10,940 bases of DNA from an uncultured Bacilli bacterium (GCA_949440065.1 CASRZP010000043.1:1-10940), one strand, 5' to 3'. Numbered from the stretch's first letter, positions 1 to 6,498 are shown. A program made the numbers and translations. Notes: generated by a model not told the origin, from the sequence alone.

Positions 1-246
1 AGTTTTTACAACTAAAGCACTACCTGGTGCTGGTAAATCATATCCCTCTAGAGAATCGGATCCTTGAATAGCCGCGTAACGTACAGCACTGATAAATCTT
101 TTTGCTGTTTGCACATAAGTATCTCGTTTAGAATTTTCAATATAACTATTCATCGCTGGTACAGCAACTAATAATAACACACCTAAAATAACAATAACTG
201 CTAACAATTCAATTAGAGTGAATCCTTTTCGATTTAACTTTTTCAT
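1..246 (-). CDS. Prepilin-type N-terminal methylation domain protein (3' end outside window)
   Basis: The 82 visible residues begin with a short basic leader, then KGFTLIELL at residues 7-15, followed by a hydrophobic helix (to about residue 29). This is the class III prepilin signal: a prepilin peptidase would cut after Gly8 and methylate Phe9, and Glu13 is the +5 glutamate needed for pilin assembly. The product is therefore expected to enter a type IV pilus, competence pseudopilus or type II-like fibre at the membrane. The region after the helix (NSYIENSKRDTYVQTAKRF) is a typical amphipathic N1 continuation. The start is fixed by AAAGGAGGAAATT, ending about 8 bases before the ATG at 246. 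No pilus ATPase or peptidase gene is visible here, and the C-terminal globular part is cut by the window edge, so major pilin and minor pseudopilin cannot be told apart. Confidence 0.9.
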   Translation of the reverse strand, partial: MKKLNRKGFTLIELLAVIVILGVLLLVAVPAMNSYIENSKRDTYVQTAKRFISAVRYAAIQGSDSLEGYDLPAPGSALVVKT

Positions 247-278
247 GTTATGAATTTCCTCCTTTATTATCTATAAAA

Positions 279-307
279 ATTTTAACACATTCCCAATGTG
301 TCGTCAA
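279..307 (-). promoter_or_regulatory. Sigma-A-type promoter of the prepilin gene
   Basis: On the minus strand, TTGACG (302-307) and TAAAAT (279-284) are separated by exactly 17 bases. This is close to the housekeeping consensus and lies 33 bases upstream of the ATG, with the ribosome binding site in between. Confidence 0.75.
285..301. repeat. Perfect 17-bp palindrome filling the promoter spacer (candidate operator)
   Basis: ACACATT-CCC-AATGTGT has two perfect 7-base arms around a 3-base centre and occupies precisely the 17 bases between the -35 and -10 boxes of the prepilin promoter. A dimeric repressor bound here would occlude RNA polymerase. No regulator gene is visible in the window, so the binding protein is unknown. 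Confidence 0.6.
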
Positions 308-344
308 TAAATTTAAAAAAATTTGTCATTTTTATCTTAGCTTA

Positions 345-1739
345 CTAAAAAATCCATAGATAAATTAAGCTTGCTAGTAAGCATACAAGAAAATTACTAA
401 GAAAGTTCACCACATTATTGGTAATAAAAGAATGACCTGAGATAATGGCACCTTCTATTTTTCTTTCCACTATCTTATTTTCCTCTTGACTATAATATTT
501 AGCTTCTAAAAGTTCCCCTAAGATGCTATCAATGATGCTTCCTAAAAAACCAAAGATAATCACAAAAAGGAAAACTTCTATTTTTGGGATTTGAACATAT
601 GCAAACAAAGCTATCATGAAAGCTCCAAGGATACCACCAATAAAACCTAATTTGGTAACGCCTCCTGACATTCCTTTTTCCACTTCTACTCTTTTTAGGA
701 TACTTTTGACTTTCTCTTTTCCTAATTGACCAAGTTCACCACTTAAGGTATCACTATTAGCACTAGCTATACTAACAAAAAATAAAATAATAAAGTAAGG
801 ATGAGGAATAATCGCATACCCTAAAGAACAGATAAAAGCAATCATTCCATTAGCAATGACTTGTCCTATAGATCTAGGTTGCCCTTCTTCTTTCTCTTTC
901 TCTTTCTTTCTATTTCTAAATTTTTCTATGATATTAGGTACAACAAGAAAGGAAAGTAGTGCGAAGAAAGATGAAGCTCCTAAAAAGTAAAAGGTACAAA
1001 AACCAAGAATAATGGCTGCTATACTTCCAGCTAACGTTAATTTTTTCAAGGAAAAAATGAGTAATGCTAAATTCAAGTTTAGACACCATATCATCAGTGG
1101 ATAAATCATAAAGGAATTAGTACTTACTACCAAAAGAAGGAAAAAACTGATTAAGGGTAAAAACAAATTATCTAATCCATGCTTTGAGAAAAGTTCAACA
1201 AGCATACTAATGGTAGCAAGAGAAAAGCAAAAAGATAAAGGTATAGAAAATAATATGCCAAGAAGAAAGACACTAATAAATAACGTTAAACTCCCTTCCC
1301 ATGTTTTTTTAAATAATGGATGTTTTCCTAACGTTGTTCCTACTAATCCTGCTAAGCCATCACCATATCCTAAAATTAAAATACTAAGTGCTCCTTCTTG
1401 TAAATGGCCTGTCAAATAAGAAAGAAAAACTACTAGAAAAATAGCTATAGCATAATAGACAATACCTAAATGATCTTCTTTTTTATCAATCGCTTGAAAT
1501 AAGTGATAGTGATGAATAATACAATTAATAACAATAAAACATAAAGGAAGACCAATTGCTAAAATGATGTTATCAATAAAGCTAATAAGTAATAAAACGA
1601 TATTAGATAATAAAATATGTAAAAATTTTCTACTAAAATTGTGATTTAGATAGTTTTTTTTATATAAAAGTTGCGTAAAGCTTATGCAAAAGATAAGATA
1701 AGAAATAAGAATTATCATTCCATAAATTTCATTCATCAT
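345..1739 (-). CDS. Membrane fusion protein: dolichol/phytol-kinase-like half plus DUF92 half
   Basis: This 464-residue polytopic membrane protein appears to join two families. The first ~205 residues resemble CTP-dependent polyprenol/phytol kinases (SEC59/VTE5-like): RKFLH at 37-41 and the glycine/aspartate motif GYGDGLAGLVG at 124-134, followed by a KTWEGS loop. The second half, from about 230, looks like DUF92 (TMEM19/VTE6-like): RSIGQVIANG at 289-298, SANSDTLSGELGQLG at 326-340 and KGMSGGVTKLG at 355-365, each next to hydrophobic helices. In plants and cyanobacteria, VTE5 and VTE6 phosphorylate phytol and then phytyl-phosphate, so a fusion suggests two-step conversion of an isoprenoid alcohol to its diphosphate; the substrate here is unknown. 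Two ATGs are adjacent (1739, 1736); the AGGGGG at 1743-1748 is very close, which favours the second. The gene follows frr across a terminator-like hairpin. Family recognition is by eye. Confidence 0.75.
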   Translation of the reverse strand: MMNEIYGMIILISYLIFCISFTQLLYKKNYLNHNFSRKFLHILLSNIVLLLISFIDNIILAIGLPLCFIVINCIIHHYHLFQAIDKKEDHLGIVYYAIAIFLVVFLSYLTGHLQEGALSILILGYGDGLAGLVGTTLGKHPLFKKTWEGSLTLFISVFLLGILFSIPLSFCFSLATISMLVELFSKHGLDNLFLPLISFFLLLVVSTNSFMIYPLMIWCLNLNLALLIFSLKKLTLAGSIAAIILGFCTFYFLGASSFFALLSFLVVPNIIEKFRNRKKEKEKEEGQPRSIGQVIANGMIAFICSLGYAIIPHPYFIILFFVSIASANSDTLSGELGQLGKEKVKSILKRVEVEKGMSGGVTKLGFIGGILGAFMIALFAYVQIPKIEVFLFVIIFGFLGSIIDSILGELLEAKYYSQEENKIVERKIEGAIISGHSFITNNVVNFLSNFLVCLLASLIYLWIF

Positions 1740-1751
1740 TTACCCCCTAGC

Positions 1752-1778
1752 AAAAAGTAAGTATCCATAGATACCTAC
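1752..1778 (-). terminator. Terminator-like hairpin between frr and the kinase/DUF92 gene
   Basis: The minus-strand RNA can form GUAGGUAUC-UAUG-GAUACUUAC, a 9-bp stem with one G-U pair, followed immediately by five U residues. It starts 7 bases after the frr stop codon. The ribosome binding site of the downstream gene begins only 3-4 bases after the U-run, so it may act as a partial terminator or attenuator rather than a complete stop. Confidence 0.5.
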
Positions 1779-1785
1779 CCTTATA

Positions 1786-2331
1786 TTACACTGTTAACAA
1801 TTCTTTTTCTTTATTTTCTAGTGCTTCTTCAATTTTTTTGTTGTATCGATTGGTTAACTCTTGTACTTCATTTTTTAAATGTTTTTCCATATCTTCTGCT
1901 AATTCTTGTTTTTCAATATCATCTATCGCATCACGTCTAATATTACGAATAGCAACTTTTCCTTCTTCTGCTAAAGCTTTTACTTGTTTAGTTAATTCCA
2001 CACGGCGTTCTTCTGTTAACATAGGAATATTAATGCGAATCGTTTCTCCATCATTATTTGGTGTATATCCTAAGTTAGATGCTAGAATAGCTTTTTCAAT
2101 AGCTCCTAAACTACTTCGATCAAATGGTTTAATCGCTAATGTTCTAGCATCTGGTACAGAAATTGTCGCTAATTGTTTTAGTGGTGTATCAACACCATAA
2201 TATTCAGCAGTAACTCCATCTAGGCTATTAGGGTTTGCTCTACCTGCTCGAACAGTAGCGAATCTTTTGTCCAAGTTTTCTAAAGCCTTTTTCATTTTTT
2301 CTTCAACATCTTTTAATAATTGTTCATCCAT
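1786..2331 (-). CDS. frr: Ribosome recycling factor
   Basis: The 181-residue protein matches ribosome recycling factor over its full length (family usually about 185). It contains the N-terminal EKMKKALENLDKRFATVRAGRANP segment of the long coiled-coil arm, the central beta domain (YYGVDTPLKQLATISVPDARTL, then NDGETIRINIPMLTEERR), and the C-terminal helices with VRNIRR-like IRNIRRDA. With EF-G it splits the 70S ribosome after termination so subunits and mRNA can be reused. The start is set by AAAGGAGAAATT upstream of the ATG at 2331. In many Bacillota frr follows pyrH; here an unrelated surface-protein gene lies upstream, so frr probably has its own promoter. It ends seven bases before a terminator-like hairpin. 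Confidence 0.97.
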   Translation of the reverse strand: MDEQLLKDVEEKMKKALENLDKRFATVRAGRANPNSLDGVTAEYYGVDTPLKQLATISVPDARTLAIKPFDRSSLGAIEKAILASNLGYTPNNDGETIRINIPMLTEERRVELTKQVKALAEEGKVAIRNIRRDAIDDIEKQELAEDMEKHLKNEVQELTNRYNKKIEEALENKEKELLTV

Positions 2332-2367
2332 TTACAATTTCTCCTTTACCAATATTCTACTACATCA

Positions 2368-2397
2368 ATAGTAAAAATACAAATAATTCCTGCACAA
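2368..2397 (-). promoter_or_regulatory. Possible frr promoter
   Basis: TTGTGC (2392-2397) and TACTAT (2368-2373) are separated by 18 bases on the minus strand, about 37 bases before the frr start. Both boxes deviate from consensus, but frr needs a promoter near here because no translation-related gene lies upstream. Confidence 0.35.
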
Positions 2398-2456
2398 ATT
2401 CTATTCATTTGATGATTTTTTTAATTCAAGAACGACTTAAAGAAAAAAGAATTTTT

Positions 2457-4151
2457 TTACTCAGTATCCATAACGATAATGTCACCTGAACTATGAGCAA
2501 CAGTTCCTGTTACAAAAGTTGCTGCACTATTACCCCCTGTTATACTTTGCCAATCAAAACTTTTTCCTGTTTTATTAACAATAGTTAATAAATTTTTATT
2601 ATACATTGAAGATTTTTCAAACGCTTTATTTCCTATTGTTGTTACACTATTTCCTATTGTTATACTTGTTAATTGATTCATTTGAAAAGCTCTACTTCCA
2701 ATTGTTATTACACTATCAGGAATAGTTACACCCACTAATTGATTATTAAAAAATGCATATTCTCCTATTGAAGTTACAGTATCTGGGATAGTTATACCCG
2801 TTAATTGATTATAAGAAAATCCCCAATCACTAATGGTTGTTACACTATCCGGGATGGTCACACTAATTAATTGGCCATTTGAAAAGGCATCATTTCCAAT
2901 TGTTATTATACTATTTGGAATTACTACATTTTCTCTTTTAGCTCCTCCATAACTATTAAGTAAGGTATAATCAATACTTCCATCAGAATTTCTATTATAA
3001 ATAAAAGCTTTTTCATTTGGTAACTGATTATTAATAAAGGCTGCACTTCCAATACTTGTTACACTATTAGGAATAACTAACTCCTTAATTCGATTATGAG
3101 CAAATGCCTGTATTCCAATTGTTGTTACACTATCTGGTATCATTATACTTGTTAATTGATTCATTTGAAAAGCTCTACTTCCAATTGCTGTTAAACTATT
3201 TGGTAGCGTTATACGCGTTAATTGATTTCCTTCAAATGCATTACCTCCAATACTAGTTACACTATTTGGGATTACAATATTCATTAATTTATTATTATAA
3301 AATGCAAAATCTCCAATACTTATGACAGTATTTGGTATCACTACACTAGTTAAATGATTAGAAATACCAGACGTTGGTTCATTTTCACAAAATGCACCCA
3401 TTCCAATTATTTTAACGTCTACTCCATTAATTGTTGAAGGAATTACTACATCTAACGGACAATTATCCCTATTATTATAATACCATGTAATTTCTCCATT
3501 AGTTGAATTAAAAGCAAAGCATGATTCATCAGTATACATAACAACATCCTGTTTGGCATAAACATTAATTTTTATTCCATATTTCTTTTGCACTTCAGTA
3601 ATTTCAGTATTTTCATCGACCCACATACGCAAACGATAATGGTGAATGGTTGTTTCTTCATTAGAGAACGTTCCTTTATCTAATATCATTGAACCAACGG
3701 GACTCCCTACTTCACTTTGTTCACTTCTTGGAATAAAATTAGTCGGTGCCATGATTTCAGTATACTCTATCTCTGGATCTACTGCTCGCTCTAAATAAAG
3801 TTTTACCTCAGTATCTAATAAAGGTTCCATATCAGTAATTGGTATTTTTACTGCTGTTACTTCATAACCAATCGTCGTTGCTTTTCCTAGTGTTGCTGTT
3901 ACCGTGAAGTCAAAAACATTGTTTTCTCCTGTTAATATTTTTCCTGTTTCATCAGTAATGGGTAAAGCATCTTCTAGAATAATTCCCGTTTTCCCTTCTG
4001 TATACGTTAACATTACTGTTCCTGTTTCTAAAGTATTTTCCACCGTTCCTTGCTTGACAAAACTAAATGCTGCAAAAGTTACTCCTATAGTTACACAAAT
4101 TATTGATAGTAACAAAATAACAGTAATTAACATTTTTCTTTTATCTTTCAT
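2457..4151 (-). CDS. Exported BspA-type leucine-rich-repeat surface protein (564 aa)
   Basis: A basic N-terminus and one hydrophobic segment (about residues 7-26) lead to VTFAAFSF, the form of signal end seen in SipW-processed TasA/camelysin proteins. Residues ~30-210 are a TasA-like beta domain (LTYTEGKTG, NNVFDFTV, GYEVTAVKIP, YRLRMWVDEN, KINVYAKQ). From about 250 to 525 come around eleven BspA-type (LRR_5) repeats of 22 residues, pattern LTSITIPxSVTxIGxxAFxxNQ. One repeat is interrupted near residues 380-415 by an AFIYNRNSDGS...YGGAKR insert shared with the 554-aa paralogue. The tail (TGKSFDWQSI...FVTGTV...GDIIV) is also shared. There is no LPXTG anchor. BspA repeats in other bacteria mediate adhesion to host or neighbouring cells; the ligand here is unknown. 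The start is supported by GAAGGTAGAG before the ATG at 4151. The gene lies behind a promoter, small ORF and terminator. Confidence 0.88.
   Translation of the reverse strand: MKDKRKMLITVILLLSIICVTIGVTFAAFSFVKQGTVENTLETGTVMLTYTEGKTGIILEDALPITDETGKILTGENNVFDFTVTATLGKATTIGYEVTAVKIPITDMEPLLDTEVKLYLERAVDPEIEYTEIMAPTNFIPRSEQSEVGSPVGSMILDKGTFSNEETTIHHYRLRMWVDENTEITEVQKKYGIKINVYAKQDVVMYTDESCFAFNSTNGEITWYYNNRDNCPLDVVIPSTINGVDVKIIGMGAFCENEPTSGISNHLTSVVIPNTVISIGDFAFYNNKLMNIVIPNSVTSIGGNAFEGNQLTRITLPNSLTAIGSRAFQMNQLTSIMIPDSVTTIGIQAFAHNRIKELVIPNSVTSIGSAAFINNQLPNEKAFIYNRNSDGSIDYTLLNSYGGAKRENVVIPNSIITIGNDAFSNGQLISVTIPDSVTTISDWGFSYNQLTGITIPDTVTSIGEYAFFNNQLVGVTIPDSVITIGSRAFQMNQLTSITIGNSVTTIGNKAFEKSSMYNKNLLTIVNKTGKSFDWQSITGGNSAATFVTGTVAHSSGDIIVMDTE
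2660..2704. repeat. 45-bp exact direct repeat, copy 1
   Basis: These 45 bases recur without mismatch at 3143-3187, inside the same LRR gene. They encode the repeat boundary containing SRAFQMNQLTSI. Exact identity in one stretch, while neighbouring LRR codons differ, suggests recent slippage or recombination between repeats. Confidence 0.8.
3143..3187. repeat. 45-bp exact direct repeat, copy 2
   Basis: This is the second copy of the sequence at 2660-2704, in the same orientation and reading frame. Recombination between the copies would delete 483 bp (161 codons, in frame). Confidence 0.8.
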
Positions 4152-4229
4152 TTTCTCTACCTTCTTTTTTTATTATCTCTTATTAATATATCTTTAAATT
4201 GTCGATTTTTGATAAAAGTTAGCAATAAT

Positions 4230-4340
4230 TTAACACAAGAAAAAGAACAAGATTTTATATCCTGTCCTTTGAAATTCCTTATGATGTATAGCTTTTATTT
4301 TAAAGGCTCCCCCCTTAGTTGACTTTTGGTTAATTTTCAT
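4230..4340 (-). CDS. Small leader ORF A (36 aa) upstream of the 564-aa surface protein
   Basis: The ORF runs from ATG at 4340 to TAA at 4230-4232. The peptide starts MKINQKSTKGGAFKIKA and continues IHHKEFQRTGYKILFFF, very basic with a hydrophobic tail. It is nearly identical to small ORF B (6269-6382) and shares a motif with small ORF C (10330-10437). It contains a run of six G. The 3' third of the ORF forms an intrinsic terminator, and the whole unit lies between a good promoter and the 564-aa gene. The ribosome binding site (AAGG only two bases before the ATG) is poor. I recognise no family. It may be a leader peptide governing read-through, or the conservation may be at RNA level. The reading frame is preserved against ORF B across a 3-base indel, which favours coding. 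Confidence 0.45.
   Translation of the reverse strand: MKINQKSTKGGAFKIKAIHHKEFQRTGYKILFFFLC
4240..4269 (-). terminator. Intrinsic terminator inside leader A
   Basis: The minus-strand RNA forms AAGGACAGGAU-AUAAA-AUCUUGUUCUU, an 11-bp stem with two G-U pairs, followed by UUU. It lies entirely within small ORF A and about 90 bases before the 564-aa gene, so it would stop transcripts from the promoter at 4448-4476 unless prevented. Confidence 0.65.
4246..4340 (-). repeat. Duplicated leader element, copy A (95 bp)
   Basis: This stretch matches 6285-6382 with only two substitutions and one 3-base length difference in the poly-G (minus strand) tract. The sequences on either side do not match comparably. 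The rest of the 364-bp gap 4152-4515 holds the promoter at 4448-4476, about 100 bases of unassigned AT-rich leader before the element, and the ribosome binding site of the downstream gene. Confidence 0.85.
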
Positions 4341-4447
4341 ACCTTGCACATCTGTAAATTATTTATTTAACTTCCCGTTTTTTAATGCAACTTTACTTTC
4401 TGAAGAAGTATAAATACTTACCCTTTCTTTATATTTTATTTATTTTT

Positions 4448-4476
4448 ATTTTATCATTTACTTTATCTAAAATCAA
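4448..4476 (-). promoter_or_regulatory. Promoter of leader A / 564-aa surface protein
   Basis: TTGATT (4471-4476) and TAAAAT (4448-4453) are 17 bases apart on the minus strand, with a TG one base before the -10 box (extended -10, TGATAAAAT). The promoter of leader B has the same TGATAAAAT. The predicted transcript has a leader of nearly 300 bases before the 564-aa gene. Confidence 0.65.
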
Positions 4477-4515
4477 TAACCTAAAAAATAAAGTTTCCTA
4501 TTAATTTTGAATAAA

Positions 4516-6180
4516 CTAACGATCAGTTATCACAATATTTCCTGAAGGATGAAAAATCTCCCCAGTTATAAATGGATTTTTATGACTACCATTTGCAATA
4601 TTCGACCATGAAAATTCTTTTCCTGTTTGATTAATAATCTTAGTTAAATTAGGATTAGAAGAATTATCAACACTTTTACGAAATGCACCAGCTTCAATCG
4701 TTGTTACATTTTTAGGGACAGTTACTATTGACAATTGATTATTAGCAAAAGCATAAGATCCAATCGTTGTTACGCTATCTGGTATAGTAATATTAGTCAA
4801 TTGATTAACATAAAAGGCATCCATTCCAATACTCTTTAATCCAGAAGGAAGCATTATATTTGTTAATTGATTATTATAAAAAGTTGCATATTCGATACTA
4901 GTTATTCCCTTAGGTATCGCTACTGTTGTTAATTGATTATTAGCAAATGACTGTGCTCCTAGTGAAGTTACACTATCTGGTATAGTTATATTTGCTAATT
5001 TATTCATATAAAAAGCATCATTTCCAATACTTTTTACTGTATTTGGAATTACGACTGTTACTAACTGATTATTTTTAAAAGTAGCTTCTTCAATATTAGT
5101 TATTCCCTTAGGTATCACTACCGTTGTTAATTGATTATCAGCAAATGACTGTGATCCTAATGAAGTTACACCATCTGGTATTGTAATACTAGTTAGTTGA
5201 TTTTGAGAAAACGCAAAATCGCCAATACTTATCACCTGATCTGGTATAATAACATCATCTCTTTTCTTTCCGCCATAACTAACCAATATCGTATGATTTT
5301 CACTCCCATCAGCGTTCCTTTGATAAATAAAAGCTTGCTCATCAGATAATTGGTTATTATTAAAGGCTCCTGCACCAATATTAGTTACACTATCTGGTAT
5401 GATTACACTAGTTAATTGCTTATTTCTAAACGCATTAGAGCCAATATTTATTACGTTAACCCCACCAATTGTATTTGGAATAATTACGTTTTTTGTACAA
5501 CTACTTTGATAATCAGTGATTGTTCCTGTTGCCTCGTCAAATGTAAAACAACTCTCATCCGTATAATTGACTACCCCCTGTTTTGCATAAACATTAATTC
5601 TCACTCCATATTTTCTTGTTTCGCCACTTGGAATTTCAGCATTTTCGTCTACCCATAATCGTAAACGATATTGGTAAATAGTAATCCCCTCATTGGTAAA
5701 GTTTCCAGCATCTAAAATCATTGATCCACTAGGAGAGCCTATTTCACTTGGTTCACTACTTGGAATAAAATTACTTGGCATAAAGACTTCTTGATAAGTC
5801 ACATCTGGATCCATTGCTCGTTCTAAATATAATTTAACTTCATCGTCTTCTAATGGTATTTGATCAACAATAGGAATTTTCACGGCTGTAACTTCGTATC
5901 CAATAGACATTGCTCTTGATAAATTCGCTTGAACAGTAAAATCAAAAACATTATTTGTTCCTGTTAATACTTTTCCTTGCTCATCACTCATGGGATACGC
6001 CTCATTTAACGTAATTCCTGTTTTTCCCTCGGTATATGTTAAGATTACTGTACTTGATTCAATCACATTTTCTACTATACCTTCTTTAGTATACGTAAAT
6101 ATAGCATAAGTAACTCCAATCGTTACCACGATCAATAACAAACACATTACAATTGTTAATCCAATTTTTTTATTTTTCAT
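4516..6180 (-). CDS. Exported BspA-type leucine-rich-repeat surface protein (554 aa)
   Basis: This is a paralogue of the 564-aa protein. It has one N-terminal hydrophobic segment (about residues 7-24) ending VTYAIF, a TasA/SipW-like signal; a TasA-like domain to about residue 210 that is roughly two-thirds identical to the paralogue by eye; then about eleven 22-residue BspA-type repeats (about 240-505). One repeat is split around 280-315 by AFIYQRNADGS...YGGKKR, the same kind of insert as in the paralogue. A three-repeat block of 66 residues is present twice in tandem. The tail (TGKEFSWSNI...FITGEI...GNIVI) is shared, and there is no sortase motif. It is expected on the cell surface or in a TasA-type fibre matrix, binding unknown ligands. 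AGGG lies about 9 bases before the ATG at 6180. It is preceded by leader unit B. Confidence 0.88.
   Translation of the reverse strand: MKNKKIGLTIVMCLLLIVVTIGVTYAIFTYTKEGIVENVIESSTVILTYTEGKTGITLNEAYPMSDEQGKVLTGTNNVFDFTVQANLSRAMSIGYEVTAVKIPIVDQIPLEDDEVKLYLERAMDPDVTYQEVFMPSNFIPSSEPSEIGSPSGSMILDAGNFTNEGITIYQYRLRLWVDENAEIPSGETRKYGVRINVYAKQGVVNYTDESCFTFDEATGTITDYQSSCTKNVIIPNTIGGVNVINIGSNAFRNKQLTSVIIPDSVTNIGAGAFNNNQLSDEQAFIYQRNADGSENHTILVSYGGKKRDDVIIPDQVISIGDFAFSQNQLTSITIPDGVTSLGSQSFADNQLTTVVIPKGITNIEEATFKNNQLVTVVIPNTVKSIGNDAFYMNKLANITIPDSVTSLGAQSFANNQLTTVAIPKGITSIEYATFYNNQLTNIMLPSGLKSIGMDAFYVNQLTNITIPDSVTTIGSYAFANNQLSIVTVPKNVTTIEAGAFRKSVDNSSNPNLTKIINQTGKEFSWSNIANGSHKNPFITGEIFHPSGNIVITDR
4801..5196 (-). 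repeat. Tandem 198-bp higher-order LRR repeat (two units)
   Basis: Units 4999-5196 and 4801-4998 each encode three 22-residue LRRs in the same order: a SLGxQSF repeat, an IPKGIT-IExATF repeat and a KSIGxDAFYxN repeat. The periodicity of 66 residues above the basic 22 implies block duplication. Confidence 0.8.
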
Positions 6181-6268
6181 TATTTTTCCCTACTCTCTAT
6201 AAATTTATTATCACATATTCGTTCATCTCATTTTGTTGAAAGAAGTTTCATTGTTAACTATATTTTGA

Positions 6269-6382
6269 CTACAACAACATAAAAAACAAGATTTTATATC
6301 CTGTCCTTTGAAATTTCTTATGATGTATAGCTTTTATTTTAAAGGCTCCCCCCCCCCTAGTTGACTTTTGGTTAATTTTCAT
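6269..6382 (-). CDS. Small leader ORF B (37 aa) upstream of the 554-aa surface protein
   Basis: The ORF runs from ATG at 6382 to TAG at 6269-6271. The peptide begins MKINQKSTRGGGAFKIKA and continues IHHKKFQRTGYKILFFM. AGGGGAT lies about 8 bases before the ATG. It differs from ORF A by one extra glycine codon, K-to-R and E-to-K changes, and its last few residues. The R-G-G-G codons form an uninterrupted run of ten G (6348-6357 as C on the plus strand). Gain or loss of one G would bring a stop codon into frame within a few codons, before the terminator. No known family is recognised. It may be a leader peptide or a conserved RNA element; the shared motif with ORF C in the same frame supports coding. 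Confidence 0.45.
   Translation of the reverse strand: MKINQKSTRGGGAFKIKAIHHKKFQRTGYKILFFMLL
6281..6308 (-). terminator. Intrinsic terminator inside leader B
   Basis: GACAGGAU-AUAAA-AUCUUGUU pairs over 8 bp and runs into UUUU; the U-run can also extend the stem by pairing with AAG. It corresponds to the terminator in leader A, where one pair is G-C rather than G-U. It lies about 100 bases before the 554-aa gene. Confidence 0.6.
6285..6382 (-). repeat. Duplicated leader element, copy B (98 bp)
   Basis: This is the partner of 4246-4340. The main difference is the homopolymer: ten C (plus strand) here against six in copy A. The remainder of the gap 6181-6660 contains the promoter at 6404-6432 and possible gene debris at 6499-6660. 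Confidence 0.85.
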
Positions 6383-6403
6383 TTTCACACATCCCCTATT
6401 TTC

Positions 6404-6432
6404 ATTTTATCACTTAAAATTAGGAAATGCAA
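6404..6432 (-). promoter_or_regulatory. Promoter of leader B / 554-aa surface protein
   Basis: TTGCAT (6427-6432) and TAAAAT (6404-6409) are 17 bases apart, with an extended -10 (TGATAAAAT). It sits about 20 bases before the small ORF B start, so the leader up to the 554-aa gene is a little over 200 bases. Confidence 0.7.
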
Positions 6433-6498
6433 TTACTTTTTTTACTCATTTGACTTAAGCTAGCCCCATTTTATTACTTCTAAATATCTATCTAGCAT

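Noticed and set aside
1210..2200. Plus-strand ORFs opposite the kinase/DUF92 gene and frr
   Set aside because: They mirror strongly supported minus-strand genes, have no family features and no convincing ribosome binding sites.
2400..2456. Terminator after the 564-aa gene
   Set aside because: A 6-bp AU-rich stem can be drawn but is followed by A residues rather than a U-run on the minus strand.
4152..4239. Separate promoter between leader A's terminator and the 564-aa gene
   Set aside because: Only partial -35/-10-like AT-rich matches at wrong spacing were found. It cannot be fully excluded for genes A and B, unlike gene C, where no space exists.
4230..4340. Leader element as a known riboswitch (c-di-GMP, guanidine, preQ1, ydaO)
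   Set aside because: The G-rich motif superficially recalls some aptamers, but no consensus core of these classes could be matched by eye.
2661..5400. Regularly spaced 66-bp direct repeats suggesting a CRISPR-like array
   Set aside because: The period of 66 bases encodes 22-residue leucine-rich repeats in an open frame; there are no unique spacers and no cas genes.
3904..5658. Plus-strand ORFs opposite the two LRR proteins
   Set aside because: They are antisense shadows of repeat-rich coding sequence without independent support.
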